From NCBI GenBank assembly GCA_905215395.1, contig CAJMQA010000191.1, positions 1 to 6,716 of the forward strand: 6,716 nt of DNA. Direction: 5' to 3'. Position 1 is the first letter of the stretch; every line of letters starts with the position of its first letter. Positions 1-6,442 of this stretch are shown piece after piece. Under the pieces are notes generated by a model that saw only the letters and a list, made by a program, of their open reading frames with translations, was not told where the DNA came from and did no database searches. Position numbers and translations under genes: made by a program. Source of the stretch: an uncultured bacterium. Lineage in GTDB: Bacteria > Bacteroidota > Bacteroidia > Bacteroidales > Marinifilaceae.

Positions 1-954
1 GGAGGATTGTTTTATTTTGATATGGCTGAATTGTGGCTCATTTATATACTGTTGGCTTTGCGGAGTATAGGGAATGCTTTTCATTCCCCTGCTATGCAGG
101 CTGCAATTCCTATGTTGGCTCCTGACAGTGAATTGATGCGGATTGCAGGTGTAAATCAGGCCTTACAATCGGTGAGTAATATTGCAGGTCCGGCATTGGG
201 GGCTTTGATGATCACTTCGCTGAATATGACCATGGTGATGTTAGTGGATGTCGCCGGGGCAATTATAGCTTGTACTGCACTGATGTTTGTCTTTATACCT
301 GATCCTGACCGGAAAGAAGGAACGAAGCAAAGCGGTGTGTTACATGAGATGCACGAGGGCTTGAAGGAGATCCAGAAACATCCGGGATTACCTTGGCTGA
401 TGACCATTTCGGTCATGGTGACATTTTTCCTGATGCCGGTGGCAGTACTTTTTCCTTTGATTACAGTCACTCATTTCGGGGGAGGTACATTTCAGATGAG
501 TTTGGTGGAAATTGTCTGGGGATCAGGAATGTTGGCCGGTGGATTCATTTTGGGTGTATGGAAAATCAAAGCGAGGAAGGTGTTACTGATTAATATTTCT
601 TATCTGGCTTTAGGAATATATATTTTGATTTCAGGTTTGTTACCCTCGGATGCCTTTACTGTTTTTGTCTGTCTGACAGTTATTGGAGGTTTATCAACTC
701 CGTTTTACAGTAGTCCCTTTACTACTTTATTACAGATGTATATCGATCATTCTGCTTTGGGACGTGTATTCTCGCTCTTCGGAAGCCTGAGTTTATTGCC
801 TTCTCTGGTGGGAATCCTGGCAACAGGATATATTGCTGATCATATCGGAGTTTCCAATGCTTTCCTGATTTCAGGAGTCATTATTCTGATATTGGGAGGG
901 ATTTCGTTTTTTATTCCCTCGGTGATGAAGTTGGAACACAGATCCGTAAACTGA
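1..954 (+). CDS. MFS efflux transporter, C-terminal part (5' truncated)
   Basis: Inner-membrane secondary transporter, probably a proton-coupled drug or small-molecule exporter. The reading frame is open to the left edge (it begins Gly-Gly-Leu-Phe), so the true start lies outside; 317 codons remain. Relatives usually have about 400-420 residues, so about 100 residues, roughly the first two or three helices, are missing. About nine hydrophobic helices follow. Visible residues 52-70 contain NQALQSVSNIAGPALGALM. Its G63-P64 fits the MFS antiporter motif C in helix 5 and resembles macrolide-efflux and enterobactin-exporter-like proteins. A charged cytoplasmic loop (PDPDRKEG) separates the two six-helix halves, and GRVFSLFG before helix 11 is also typical. 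The family call is firm; the substrate is unknown. It ends 97 bases before the sigma-factor gene, which has its own promoter-like element, so a link to the downstream import system is not indicated. Confidence 0.88.
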   Translation, partial: GGLFYFDMAELWLIYILLALRSIGNAFHSPAMQAAIPMLAPDSELMRIAGVNQALQSVSNIAGPALGALMITSLNMTMVMLVDVAGAIIACTALMFVFIPDPDRKEGTKQSGVLHEMHEGLKEIQKHPGLPWLMTISVMVTFFLMPVAVLFPLITVTHFGGGTFQMSLVEIVWGSGMLAGGFILGVWKIKARKVLLINISYLALGIYILISGLLPSDAFTVFVCLTVIGGLSTPFYSSPFTTLLQMYIDHSALGRVFSLFGSLSLLPSLVGILATGYIADHIGVSNAFLISGVIILILGGISFFIPSVMKLEHRSVN

Positions 955-957
955 TAT

Positions 958-987
958 CCGGTTTCCGGAATATAAAAGAAAAACCGG
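958..987 (+). terminator. Weak hairpin after the MFS gene
   Basis: A 7-bp inverted repeat (CCGGTTT at 958-964 with AAACCGG at 981-987) encloses a 16-base loop and begins three bases after the MFS stop codon. No T-tract follows, so it is at best a weak or non-canonical terminator. The position right after the stop is the main argument. The loop begins inside the small palindrome TTCCGGAA (963-970), which could form a competing structure. Confidence 0.25.
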
Positions 988-1016
988 TTGGAAGAACAGG
1001 ATAAATTAAAAAAGCC

Positions 1017-1024
1017 TATATTTG
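1017..1024 (+). promoter_or_regulatory. Bacteroidota -7 promoter element for the ECF sigma gene
   Basis: TATATTTG matches the Bacteroidota housekeeping (sigma-ABfr) -7 consensus TAnnTTTG exactly and lies 27 bases before the sigma-factor ATG, implying a short leader. No convincing -33 TTTG sits at the usual spacing; the nearest TTG (988-990) is 26 bases upstream, which is too far. The neighbouring sequence is strongly A/T-rich. The match suggests that the sigma gene is transcribed by the housekeeping sigma factor, independently of the MFS gene. Confidence 0.5.
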
Positions 1025-1051
1025 TTTACACTTAGGAAAAGTAATTGAGGT

Positions 1052-1600
1052 ATGCTGGGAGATACTGATTTACAAGTATTACAATCGTTTAAGATGGGGC
1101 ATTTGGAGTTGTTGTACCGCCGGATTTATCCGGGCTTGTTGTTATATGCCGTAAAGAATGCCGGCAACCAGCATGATTTTCTGGCGGAAGATTGTGTCCA
1201 GAATGCTATTTTCAATGCCTGGAAACGAAGAACTTCATTTGATTCGATCTATACCCTGAAATCATTTTTGTATATCTCTATCCGGAATGAAATCATCAGT
1301 TTGCACCGGAAAGAGAAAGCGCGGGAACGTTATTCTTCTCAATTGGAGAATGAATTGTATTTTGCTAATTCTGTGATTGATCAGGAAACTCAGCTTTTGT
1401 TGTATAATGCTATTCAGAGTCTGCCGGATAAAGAGCGTCAGATTTTTGACCTGAGTTTTATCGAAGGGTTAAAAAATACAGAAATTGCGGAAAAACTTGG
1501 AGTCTCCGATAGTACTGTGAAAAAGACGAAAGCCAGGGCATTGGAAATATTACGGAAAAAACTTGATCCTGGGTTGTTTCTGTTTTTATTTTCTGTGTGA
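1052..1600 (+). CDS. ECF-type RNA polymerase sigma factor
   Basis: Group 4 (extracytoplasmic function) sigma-70 factor of 182 residues, the usual length. It directs core RNA polymerase to a small set of promoters when not held by its anti-sigma factor. Region 2 spans about residues 18-88 (AEDCVQNAIFNAWKRR, then LKSFLYISIRNEIIS), covering core binding and -10 recognition. Region 4 spans about 114-170: LPDKERQIFDLSFIEGL leads into the helix-turn-helix NTEIAEKLGVSDSTVKKTKA, which recognises the -35 element. The hydrophobic tail LFLFLFSV is common in the Bacteroidota expansion of this family. The ATG at 1052 was chosen because it gives a full region 2 and lies just downstream of a good promoter element; GAGG at 1047-1050 is too close to act as a Shine-Dalgarno site. 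The fecR-type gene follows after 113 bases. It probably activates the susC-type operon downstream, by analogy with FecI and other Bacteroidota ECF/FecR/SusC units. Confidence 0.93.
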   Translation: MLGDTDLQVLQSFKMGHLELLYRRIYPGLLLYAVKNAGNQHDFLAEDCVQNAIFNAWKRRTSFDSIYTLKSFLYISIRNEIISLHRKEKARERYSSQLENELYFANSVIDQETQLLLYNAIQSLPDKERQIFDLSFIEGLKNTEIAEKLGVSDSTVKKTKARALEILRKKLDPGLFLFLFSV

Positions 1601-1713
1601 GAAAAAAGGAGGGGGATGTGTGGTGATAATTTTTTTTTGCTCTTTTTTTACCCCATTTTAGTAGTATTGCGTTATAAATATGATTTGAAAAAAATAATGC
1701 TAGATATACTGAA
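1601..1713 (+). promoter_or_regulatory. T-rich sigma-fecR spacer with possible promoter/attenuator
   Basis: This 113-base spacer contains a purine block with GGAGGGGG (1608-1615), two T runs (1631-1638 and 1643-1649), ACCCC (1650-1654) and TTGCGT (1667-1672). The A-rich segment 1602-1611 can pair with 1640-1649 (ten pairs, one of them G-U, 28-base loop). Such a stem, with T runs at and before its 3' arm, could attenuate read-through. ACCCC and CGTT lie 15 bases apart, a spacing compatible with an ECF -35/-10 pair, so an autoregulated fecR promoter is possible. TATGATTTG (1679-1687) is a near miss to the housekeeping -7 element, with three bases instead of two between TA and TTTG. None of these assignments is firm. 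Confidence 0.3.
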
Positions 1714-2898
1714 ATGGAAAGGGAAAATGATGTTTTATTCAGGATTTCCAGACTGATTGTCAAAGAAATGACTTCCGGGATTTCTCCGGAAGAAAGAGAG
1801 ATACTGGAAACTTGGTGTCACGAAGCTTCGGAAAATGAAATTTTGTACCGGAAACTGAAAGATTCCCACTACCTGAAAGGGGGTGTTTCCCGTTTGGCTT
1901 CAGTAGATATCCGGCCTTCTTTGGCAGATATGCAGGCACGGATCAGTACACATCAGAAAGAGGTACGGGTAATTCGTCTGCGCCGGTTGGCAGGAATCGC
2001 TGCCCTGTTTTTCATATTATTCGGTGTTTATTGGCTATACCGTCAGCCTTCGTCTACCCCACAGGTAGAGGTTGTCCAGCAGATCCAGGCCGGAGGACCA
2101 CGGGCTGTCCTGCATTTAGGAAACGGTACTGTTATTCACTTGGATACCTTGCAACAAACGATAACCCAGGGAGAGGTTTCACTTCATAAAACGGATGAGC
2201 GGCGGTTGGCCTATTCCGGACAACTCTCCGGAAAAAATAAGAGCCTTTCGGGGAAAGTTGTGTATAATGAAATCGAGGTTCCCCGTGGGGGTGAATTTGA
2301 TCTGGTATTGTCGGACGGTACTGTGGTATGGTTGAATGCCGAAAGCCGTTTACGATATCCGGTTGAGTTTACCGGAGGGGAAAGAAAGGTTGTGCTGGAG
2401 GGAGAAGCTTATTTTCAGGTGAAGAAAAATCCTGATTTGCCTTTCAGGGTAGAAAGCCGGAATCAGATTGTCGAGGTTTTAGGAACAGAGTTTAATGTTT
2501 CCGGATACGAAAATGAAGAAAATATTTACACGACTCTGGTGGAGGGAAAAGTGAAAGTGGAGACTACCGGAGGGAATATGACCTTATTACCCGGGGAGCA
2601 GTGCATCCTGTCCGAGGAGAATGGGGCAATGCAAAAGCGACAGGTAGATGTCGAAAAAGTCATCAGTTGGAAAAAAGGCAGATTTATCCTGGAAGAACAG
2701 AACCTGGAGCAGATTATGCAAAAATTGGCCCGTTGGTACGATATTGCGGTTTTCTATCAGAACGCCGGATTGAAAAATAAAGTTTTTAAAGGAAGTGTTC
2801 CCCGCTATGCAGACTTGCAGCAGGTTTTGAATATCCTGGAAAAAACAGGTGAAGTGCATTTTAACATACAGAACCGTACGGTTATCGTCCGTGAATGA
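1714..2898 (+). CDS. FecR-family transmembrane anti-sigma factor
   Basis: Single-pass inner-membrane regulator of 394 residues. It binds the ECF sigma factor encoded upstream and, on a signal from the outer-membrane receptor, lets it act. Residues 1-90 form the cytoplasmic sigma-binding part and end in a basic stretch (RVIRLRR). Residues 92-109 form one hydrophobic helix (AGIAALFFILFGVYWLY). The periplasmic part contains a FecR domain at about 187-283, with VPRGGEFDLVLSDGTVVWLN, LEGEAYFQV and VLGTEFNV. A C-terminal DUF4974/STN-like domain spans about 324-393. A related strand unit, GNGTVIHLD near 136-144, precedes the FecR domain, as is common in Bacteroidota members. G257-T258 corresponds to the Gly-Thr at which some proteobacterial FecR homologues cleave themselves. 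The start ATG at 1714 gives a complete cytoplasmic domain. The gene lies between sigma and susC, the standard order. Length and domain order are normal. Confidence 0.95.
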   Translation: MERENDVLFRISRLIVKEMTSGISPEEREILETWCHEASENEILYRKLKDSHYLKGGVSRLASVDIRPSLADMQARISTHQKEVRVIRLRRLAGIAALFFILFGVYWLYRQPSSTPQVEVVQQIQAGGPRAVLHLGNGTVIHLDTLQQTITQGEVSLHKTDERRLAYSGQLSGKNKSLSGKVVYNEIEVPRGGEFDLVLSDGTVVWLNAESRLRYPVEFTGGERKVVLEGEAYFQVKKNPDLPFRVESRNQIVEVLGTEFNVSGYENEENIYTTLVEGKVKVETTGGNMTLLPGEQCILSEENGAMQKRQVDVEKVISWKKGRFILEEQNLEQIMQKLARWYDIAVFYQNAGLKNKVFKGSVPRYADLQQVLNILEKTGEVHFNIQNRTVIVRE

Positions 2899-2903
2899 AA
2901 GCA

Positions 2904-2933
2904 GAAAGGAAAATCTTGCCGGATTTTCCTTTC
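2904..2933 (+). terminator. Perfect 12-bp hairpin after fecR
   Basis: GAAAGGAAAATC (2904-2915) and GATTTTCCTTTC (2922-2933) are exact reverse complements around a six-base TTGCCG loop, starting five bases after the fecR stop. The position suggests an intrinsic terminator separating the regulatory genes from susC. The 3' arm is T/C-rich, but CTGATCATAAAAC follows instead of a T-tract, so termination may be partial. It could equally stabilise an mRNA end or act as a transcript-processing site. The inverted repeat itself is certain; its role is inferred. Confidence 0.55.
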
Positions 2934-2942
2934 CTGATCATA

Positions 2943-2971
2943 AAACATCTGTTGCGTCAGATGTCATGTTT
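2943..2971 (+). promoter_or_regulatory. Bistable inverted repeat upstream of susC
   Basis: ACATCTG (2945-2951) pairs with CAGATGT (2958-2964) around the loop TTGCGT. Alternatively AAACAT (2943-2948) pairs with ATGTTT (2966-2971). The two pairings share ACAT and cannot form together. The element ends 20 bases before the susC start, so it is either an operator/promoter segment or a leader RNA structure that could affect ribosome access. No TAnnTTTG element occurs in this spacer, which fits transcription by the ECF factor. CGTC at 2955-2958 resembles a common ECF -10 core, but no clear -35 partner is visible. Confidence 0.35.
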
Positions 2972-2991
2972 AATATAATCTCTACAAATCT

Positions 2992-5900
2992 ATGAAAAAA
3001 AATCGAAATCTGGGTAATTCCGGTCGGATCAGATTACCCCAAAAATTGTTGATGATGAATTTAAAAGTGCTGTTTCTGGTGTGTATTGCGAATACGGTGT
3101 GTGCTGCCGGTTTTTCGCAATTGAAAAAGCTGAATGTTGGTTTTTCCGGACAAGAAATGACAGAAGTATTGGATTTTCTGACGAAGCAGACCGGCTATGA
3201 ATTTGTATACCGTAAGGGAGTGTTGAACGACCGGGAAAAAGTGACTTTGGAATTGCAGGAAGTGACAGCAGATCAGGTGTTGGATGCTCTGTTGAAACCC
3301 CGGGGATACGATTATGAAATTGTCGATCAGGTGGTGATTATCCGCAAAGGAGTGCCTGCCCGGCAACAAGTGACACCGCAGGTCCGGCGGCAGTTGCAGG
3401 GAATAGTGAAGGATAGTGAAGGGAAACCGCTCCCTGGTGCTACAGTGAGAATCAAAGGAACGGGCTTGGGCACTGCTACTGATTTCTCCGGGACTTACCG
3501 ACTGGAATTGCCTTCAGATCAGGAGATCCGTATTGTTTTTTCATTTGTAGGAATGCAGGACCGGGAAATAGTTTATCAAAATCAGAAAACACTGGATGTT
3601 GTTCTGGAGGAAGATGTTACAGAAATAGAGGAAGTGATTGTCACCGGGTATTCTTCCCGTAAAGTAAGTGAGATGACAGGAGCTGTGCAACAGTTCCGGG
3701 GGAAAGATATCGCTCAGTCGGCTACAGGAGGAAATCTGATGAATGCATTGAAAGGGCATACGACAGGTTTGCAGATAACAGGAAGTGACGGAGCACCGGG
3801 AAAAGACGGGGCTTTGTTGTTGAGAGGATTGGGAACGTTCTATGGGGATGATGCCGGGAGTAGCAGTTCAACACCTTTGATTGTGATAGACGGGGTAATC
3901 ACGGATTATACCAGCATCAGCGGAGTGGTTTCCCCTGCAGATATTGCGGATATTACTGTGCTTAAAGATGCTGCCTCAACGGCAATTTACGGTTCTAGGG
4001 CAGCTACAGGGGTAATTGTAGTGACGACCAAAAAAGGGGTGAAAGATAAAATGACGGTATCCCTGGATGTGAAAATGGGTATCAGTACACCTGTTTTCGG
4101 CGGTCTGGAGTATATGAATTCTCAGGAATTACTGGCTTTCGGTGAGATGACCCTACGCAATTGGTGGGATACGAATGAGAGTTTGAGGTTGGATTATCCT
4201 GACCGGAAGGCTTTTGTACAGGATACTTTGGGGGCATTGCGGAAGAATTTTGATCTGACAAGGACAACCGATTGGCGCGATCTGGCTTACCGGACAGGTC
4301 TGAGTACAGATGTGGCGATGAGTATCCGTGGCGGAGGGGATAAGATGCAGTATTATTTTTCCTATAATTATTATGATGAACAGGGGACTCAGGTGGGATA
4401 CGATTTGACCCGTCATCTGTTCAAGGCGAGGATGGATTTTGATGTGACGGAATTTTTGAGTTTCGGCGTGAATATGAATGGTACGTTTCAGAAAAGTGTG
4501 AGTCCGTATACCGGTCTGATTACCATGGAGAGTATTCATCCCTGGGTATTGCCCTATAATGAAAACGGGACTTTGAAGTACAATATGGAGAGCTGGAGTG
4601 ATATGGCGATGAGTGCTGAAGCTTTGGTAAATCCTTTGCGGGATAATGCATACAATGACCTGACAGAATTGAGGAGTAATCTATTCGGTTCGTTTTCGGG
4701 AGTATTGAAACCTTTTAAGTGGATGACTTTGAGTTCGACCAATACATTTACTTTGATAAATACGAATGTCAATGAGTATCTGGATAGCCGGACCTATAGC
4801 GGTAATCACAGTAGTAATAATGTGAGTAACGGAACTTTGAAGGTAGATGACGGACGTAGCTGGAGTTTTTTAACTTCCAACATACTGCGTTTACAGCATC
4901 GTTTTGGAGAGCATAGCCTGAGCGGTTTGCTTGGTCAGGAGTGGTATGAACGGCACAGCCGGACGTCGCATGTGGAGATGTATGACCAGTTGATTGCCGG
5001 AGAACGGAATGTCGGGGGATTCGCTAAGCAAGGAAGAAAAAATGATGCCGGGGTAATGCCGACAGGCGGAGAAAGTGAATCAGGCAGTTTTTCGGTATTC
5101 TCGGAAGTGAATTATAATTATGCAGGAAAATATATGGCTTCAGCCTCTTTCCGTACGGATGGTTCTACTAATTTCGGAAAAGATAACCGGTACGGGACTT
5201 TTTATTCGGTGAGCGCATCCTGGTTAGCCTCCCGCGAAAAGTTTATGGCAGAACAGGATGTATTTTCTAACTTGAAATTCAGGTTTAGTTATGGTACCTC
5301 AGGAAAAGAAGCCGGGATGGATTATCTGAATTATACGCTTTATACTACAACCAATACGACATTTGATTATTATAGGAATCATCCTTATTATCAGTCAGTT
5401 TATGGTGCACAGTTGAATCAGCAGGGAAACGATCAATTGTCCTGGGAGACTGCATACAATTTGAATCTGGGTGTGGATATGGGATTTCTGAAAAACCGGA
5501 TTGCTTTATCGGCGGATTGGTATAGACGGAGAAACGGCGACCTGATTATGGGGGTTACTTTGCCGGCAGCCGACGGAGTGGGACAACAATATCAGAATGT
5601 AGGAGAGATGGAAAACCGGGGGATTGAATTGGTACTGAATACCCATACGTTGAAAAGTAAAGATTTTAATTGGTATACAGCTCTGACTTTCAGTTATAAC
5701 GATAATAGATTGACAAAACTGGATCAGGGAAAATTGTCACGGAACGGTTATAAAACTTTTTACGAAGGGGATAATATTGATGAATTGAAGAAGGTGAAAG
5801 TTGTTGGAGTAGATCCGCAGACAGGCTCGGCGCAATATGTTCGGGTGGAAGAGGATGGAACAGAAACAGTTGTGAATACGATGCTGGAAGCTACTAACGG

Positions 5901-6426
5901 GAATGGGGAAGCCAGTTATGTGAATGTCGGTTTGAGTCGTGCACCGTATTGGGGCGGTTTTACGAATACACTGAGTTACAGGAATTGGGAGTTGTATGTA
6001 CACACTACTTATAGCCTTCATTATAAAGTATATAACGATATCCTGGCAGAGTATACTTCCGGGACAAGATGGATGAGGAATAATATGCATAAGCTACCTT
6101 CCGGGTGGAAGATCTGGGAAAAACCGGGAGATAAAGCTGATGTCCCGATGATGAATGCAGACCCTGCTGACATGCTGGATCTGGGAAATGAAACTTCTTT
6201 TTGTTATACGGATGCCAGTCATTTCCGGATTTCGAATATACGGCTGACTTACCGTTTTCCTCAGGCCTGGATGGATGCTGTACATTTGCAATCGGCTGCC
6301 TTAAGCTTCAGCTGTGATAATGTGCATACTTTTACTTCTAAGCGGTTTATCGGAAATGATCCTGAGAACGTAGGGGGCTGGGCAGCTCCGAGACGTTTTA
6401 TCTTTGGTTTGAATGTTACATTTTAA
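2992..6426 (+). CDS. SusC/RagA-family TonB-dependent transducer with STN domain
   Basis: Outer-membrane TonB-dependent importer of 1144 residues, normal for SusC proteins carrying a signalling domain. It takes up a ligand, often a glycan or peptide, together with a SusD lipoprotein and signals its presence inward. Residues 1-39 are a signal peptide with a long basic n-region and the core LKVLFLVCIANTVCAA. An STN domain follows at about 45-118 and would contact FecR. Next is a CarboxypepD-regulatory-like beta-sandwich (about 135-208: LQGIVKDSEGKPLPGATVRI). A TonB-box-like EEVIVTGYSS lies near 213-222, and the plug at about 222-350. The plug ends in the SusC hallmark VLKDAASTAIYGSRAATGV (323-341) and VIVVTTKKG. 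The rest is a beta-barrel ending in the expected aromatic residue (GLNVTF). The ATG at 2992 was preferred over the Met codons at residues 21-22 because MKK plus a long n-region is usual here. The substrate cannot be read from the sequence. Confidence 0.96.
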   Translation: MKKNRNLGNSGRIRLPQKLLMMNLKVLFLVCIANTVCAAGFSQLKKLNVGFSGQEMTEVLDFLTKQTGYEFVYRKGVLNDREKVTLELQEVTADQVLDALLKPRGYDYEIVDQVVIIRKGVPARQQVTPQVRRQLQGIVKDSEGKPLPGATVRIKGTGLGTATDFSGTYRLELPSDQEIRIVFSFVGMQDREIVYQNQKTLDVVLEEDVTEIEEVIVTGYSSRKVSEMTGAVQQFRGKDIAQSATGGNLMNALKGHTTGLQITGSDGAPGKDGALLLRGLGTFYGDDAGSSSSTPLIVIDGVITDYTSISGVVSPADIADITVLKDAASTAIYGSRAATGVIVVTTKKGVKDKMTVSLDVKMGISTPVFGGLEYMNSQELLAFGEMTLRNWWDTNESLRLDYPDRKAFVQDTLGALRKNFDLTRTTDWRDLAYRTGLSTDVAMSIRGGGDKMQYYFSYNYYDEQGTQVGYDLTRHLFKARMDFDVTEFLSFGVNMNGTFQKSVSPYTGLITMESIHPWVLPYNENGTLKYNMESWSDMAMSAEALVNPLRDNAYNDLTELRSNLFGSFSGVLKPFKWMTLSSTNTFTLINTNVNEYLDSRTYSGNHSSNNVSNGTLKVDDGRSWSFLTSNILRLQHRFGEHSLSGLLGQEWYERHSRTSHVEMYDQLIAGERNVGGFAKQGRKNDAGVMPTGGESESGSFSVFSEVNYNYAGKYMASASFRTDGSTNFGKDNRYGTFYSVSASWLASREKFMAEQDVFSNLKFRFSYGTSGKEAGMDYLNYTLYTTTNTTFDYYRNHPYYQSVYGAQLNQQGNDQLSWETAYNLNLGVDMGFLKNRIALSADWYRRRNGDLIMGVTLPAADGVGQQYQNVGEMENRGIELVLNTHTLKSKDFNWYTALTFSYNDNRLTKLDQGKLSRNGYKTFYEGDNIDELKKVKVVGVDPQTGSAQYVRVEEDGTETVVNTMLEATNGNGEASYVNVGLSRAPYWGGFTNTLSYRNWELYVHTTYSLHYKVYNDILAEYTSGTRWMRNNMHKLPSGWKIWEKPGDKADVPMMNADPADMLDLGNETSFCYTDASHFRISNIRLTYRFPQAWMDAVHLQSAALSFSCDNVHTFTSKRFIGNDPENVGGWAAPRRFIFGLNVTF

Positions 6427-6442
6427 ATGAAAGAGCACGGTT

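Noticed and set aside
1..9. GGAGGA followed by TTG, looking like a ribosome binding site and a start codon for the MFS gene
   Set aside because: The frame is open through base 1, the protein would lack about three expected helices, and Bacteroidota rarely use Shine-Dalgarno sites. The gene is truncated by the window edge.
393..593. Plus-strand 66-codon frame inside the MFS gene
   Set aside because: It lies entirely within the strongly supported transporter reading frame and shows no independent features.
1616..1777. Small frame starting at ATG 1616 just after GGAGGGGG, running into the fecR gene in another frame
   Set aside because: The translation is a run of Phe/Leu encoded by the T-tracts followed by out-of-frame fecR sequence. 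There is no recognisable protein, and the GGAGGGGG is not a reliable start signal in this phylum.
4153..4539. Minus-strand open frame of 128 codons inside susC
   Set aside because: It is fully antisense to a well-supported barrel region and has no recognisable domain. Its His/Ile/Pro-rich composition is typical of shadows of real genes, as for the other minus-strand frames inside the sigma, fecR, susC and MFS genes.
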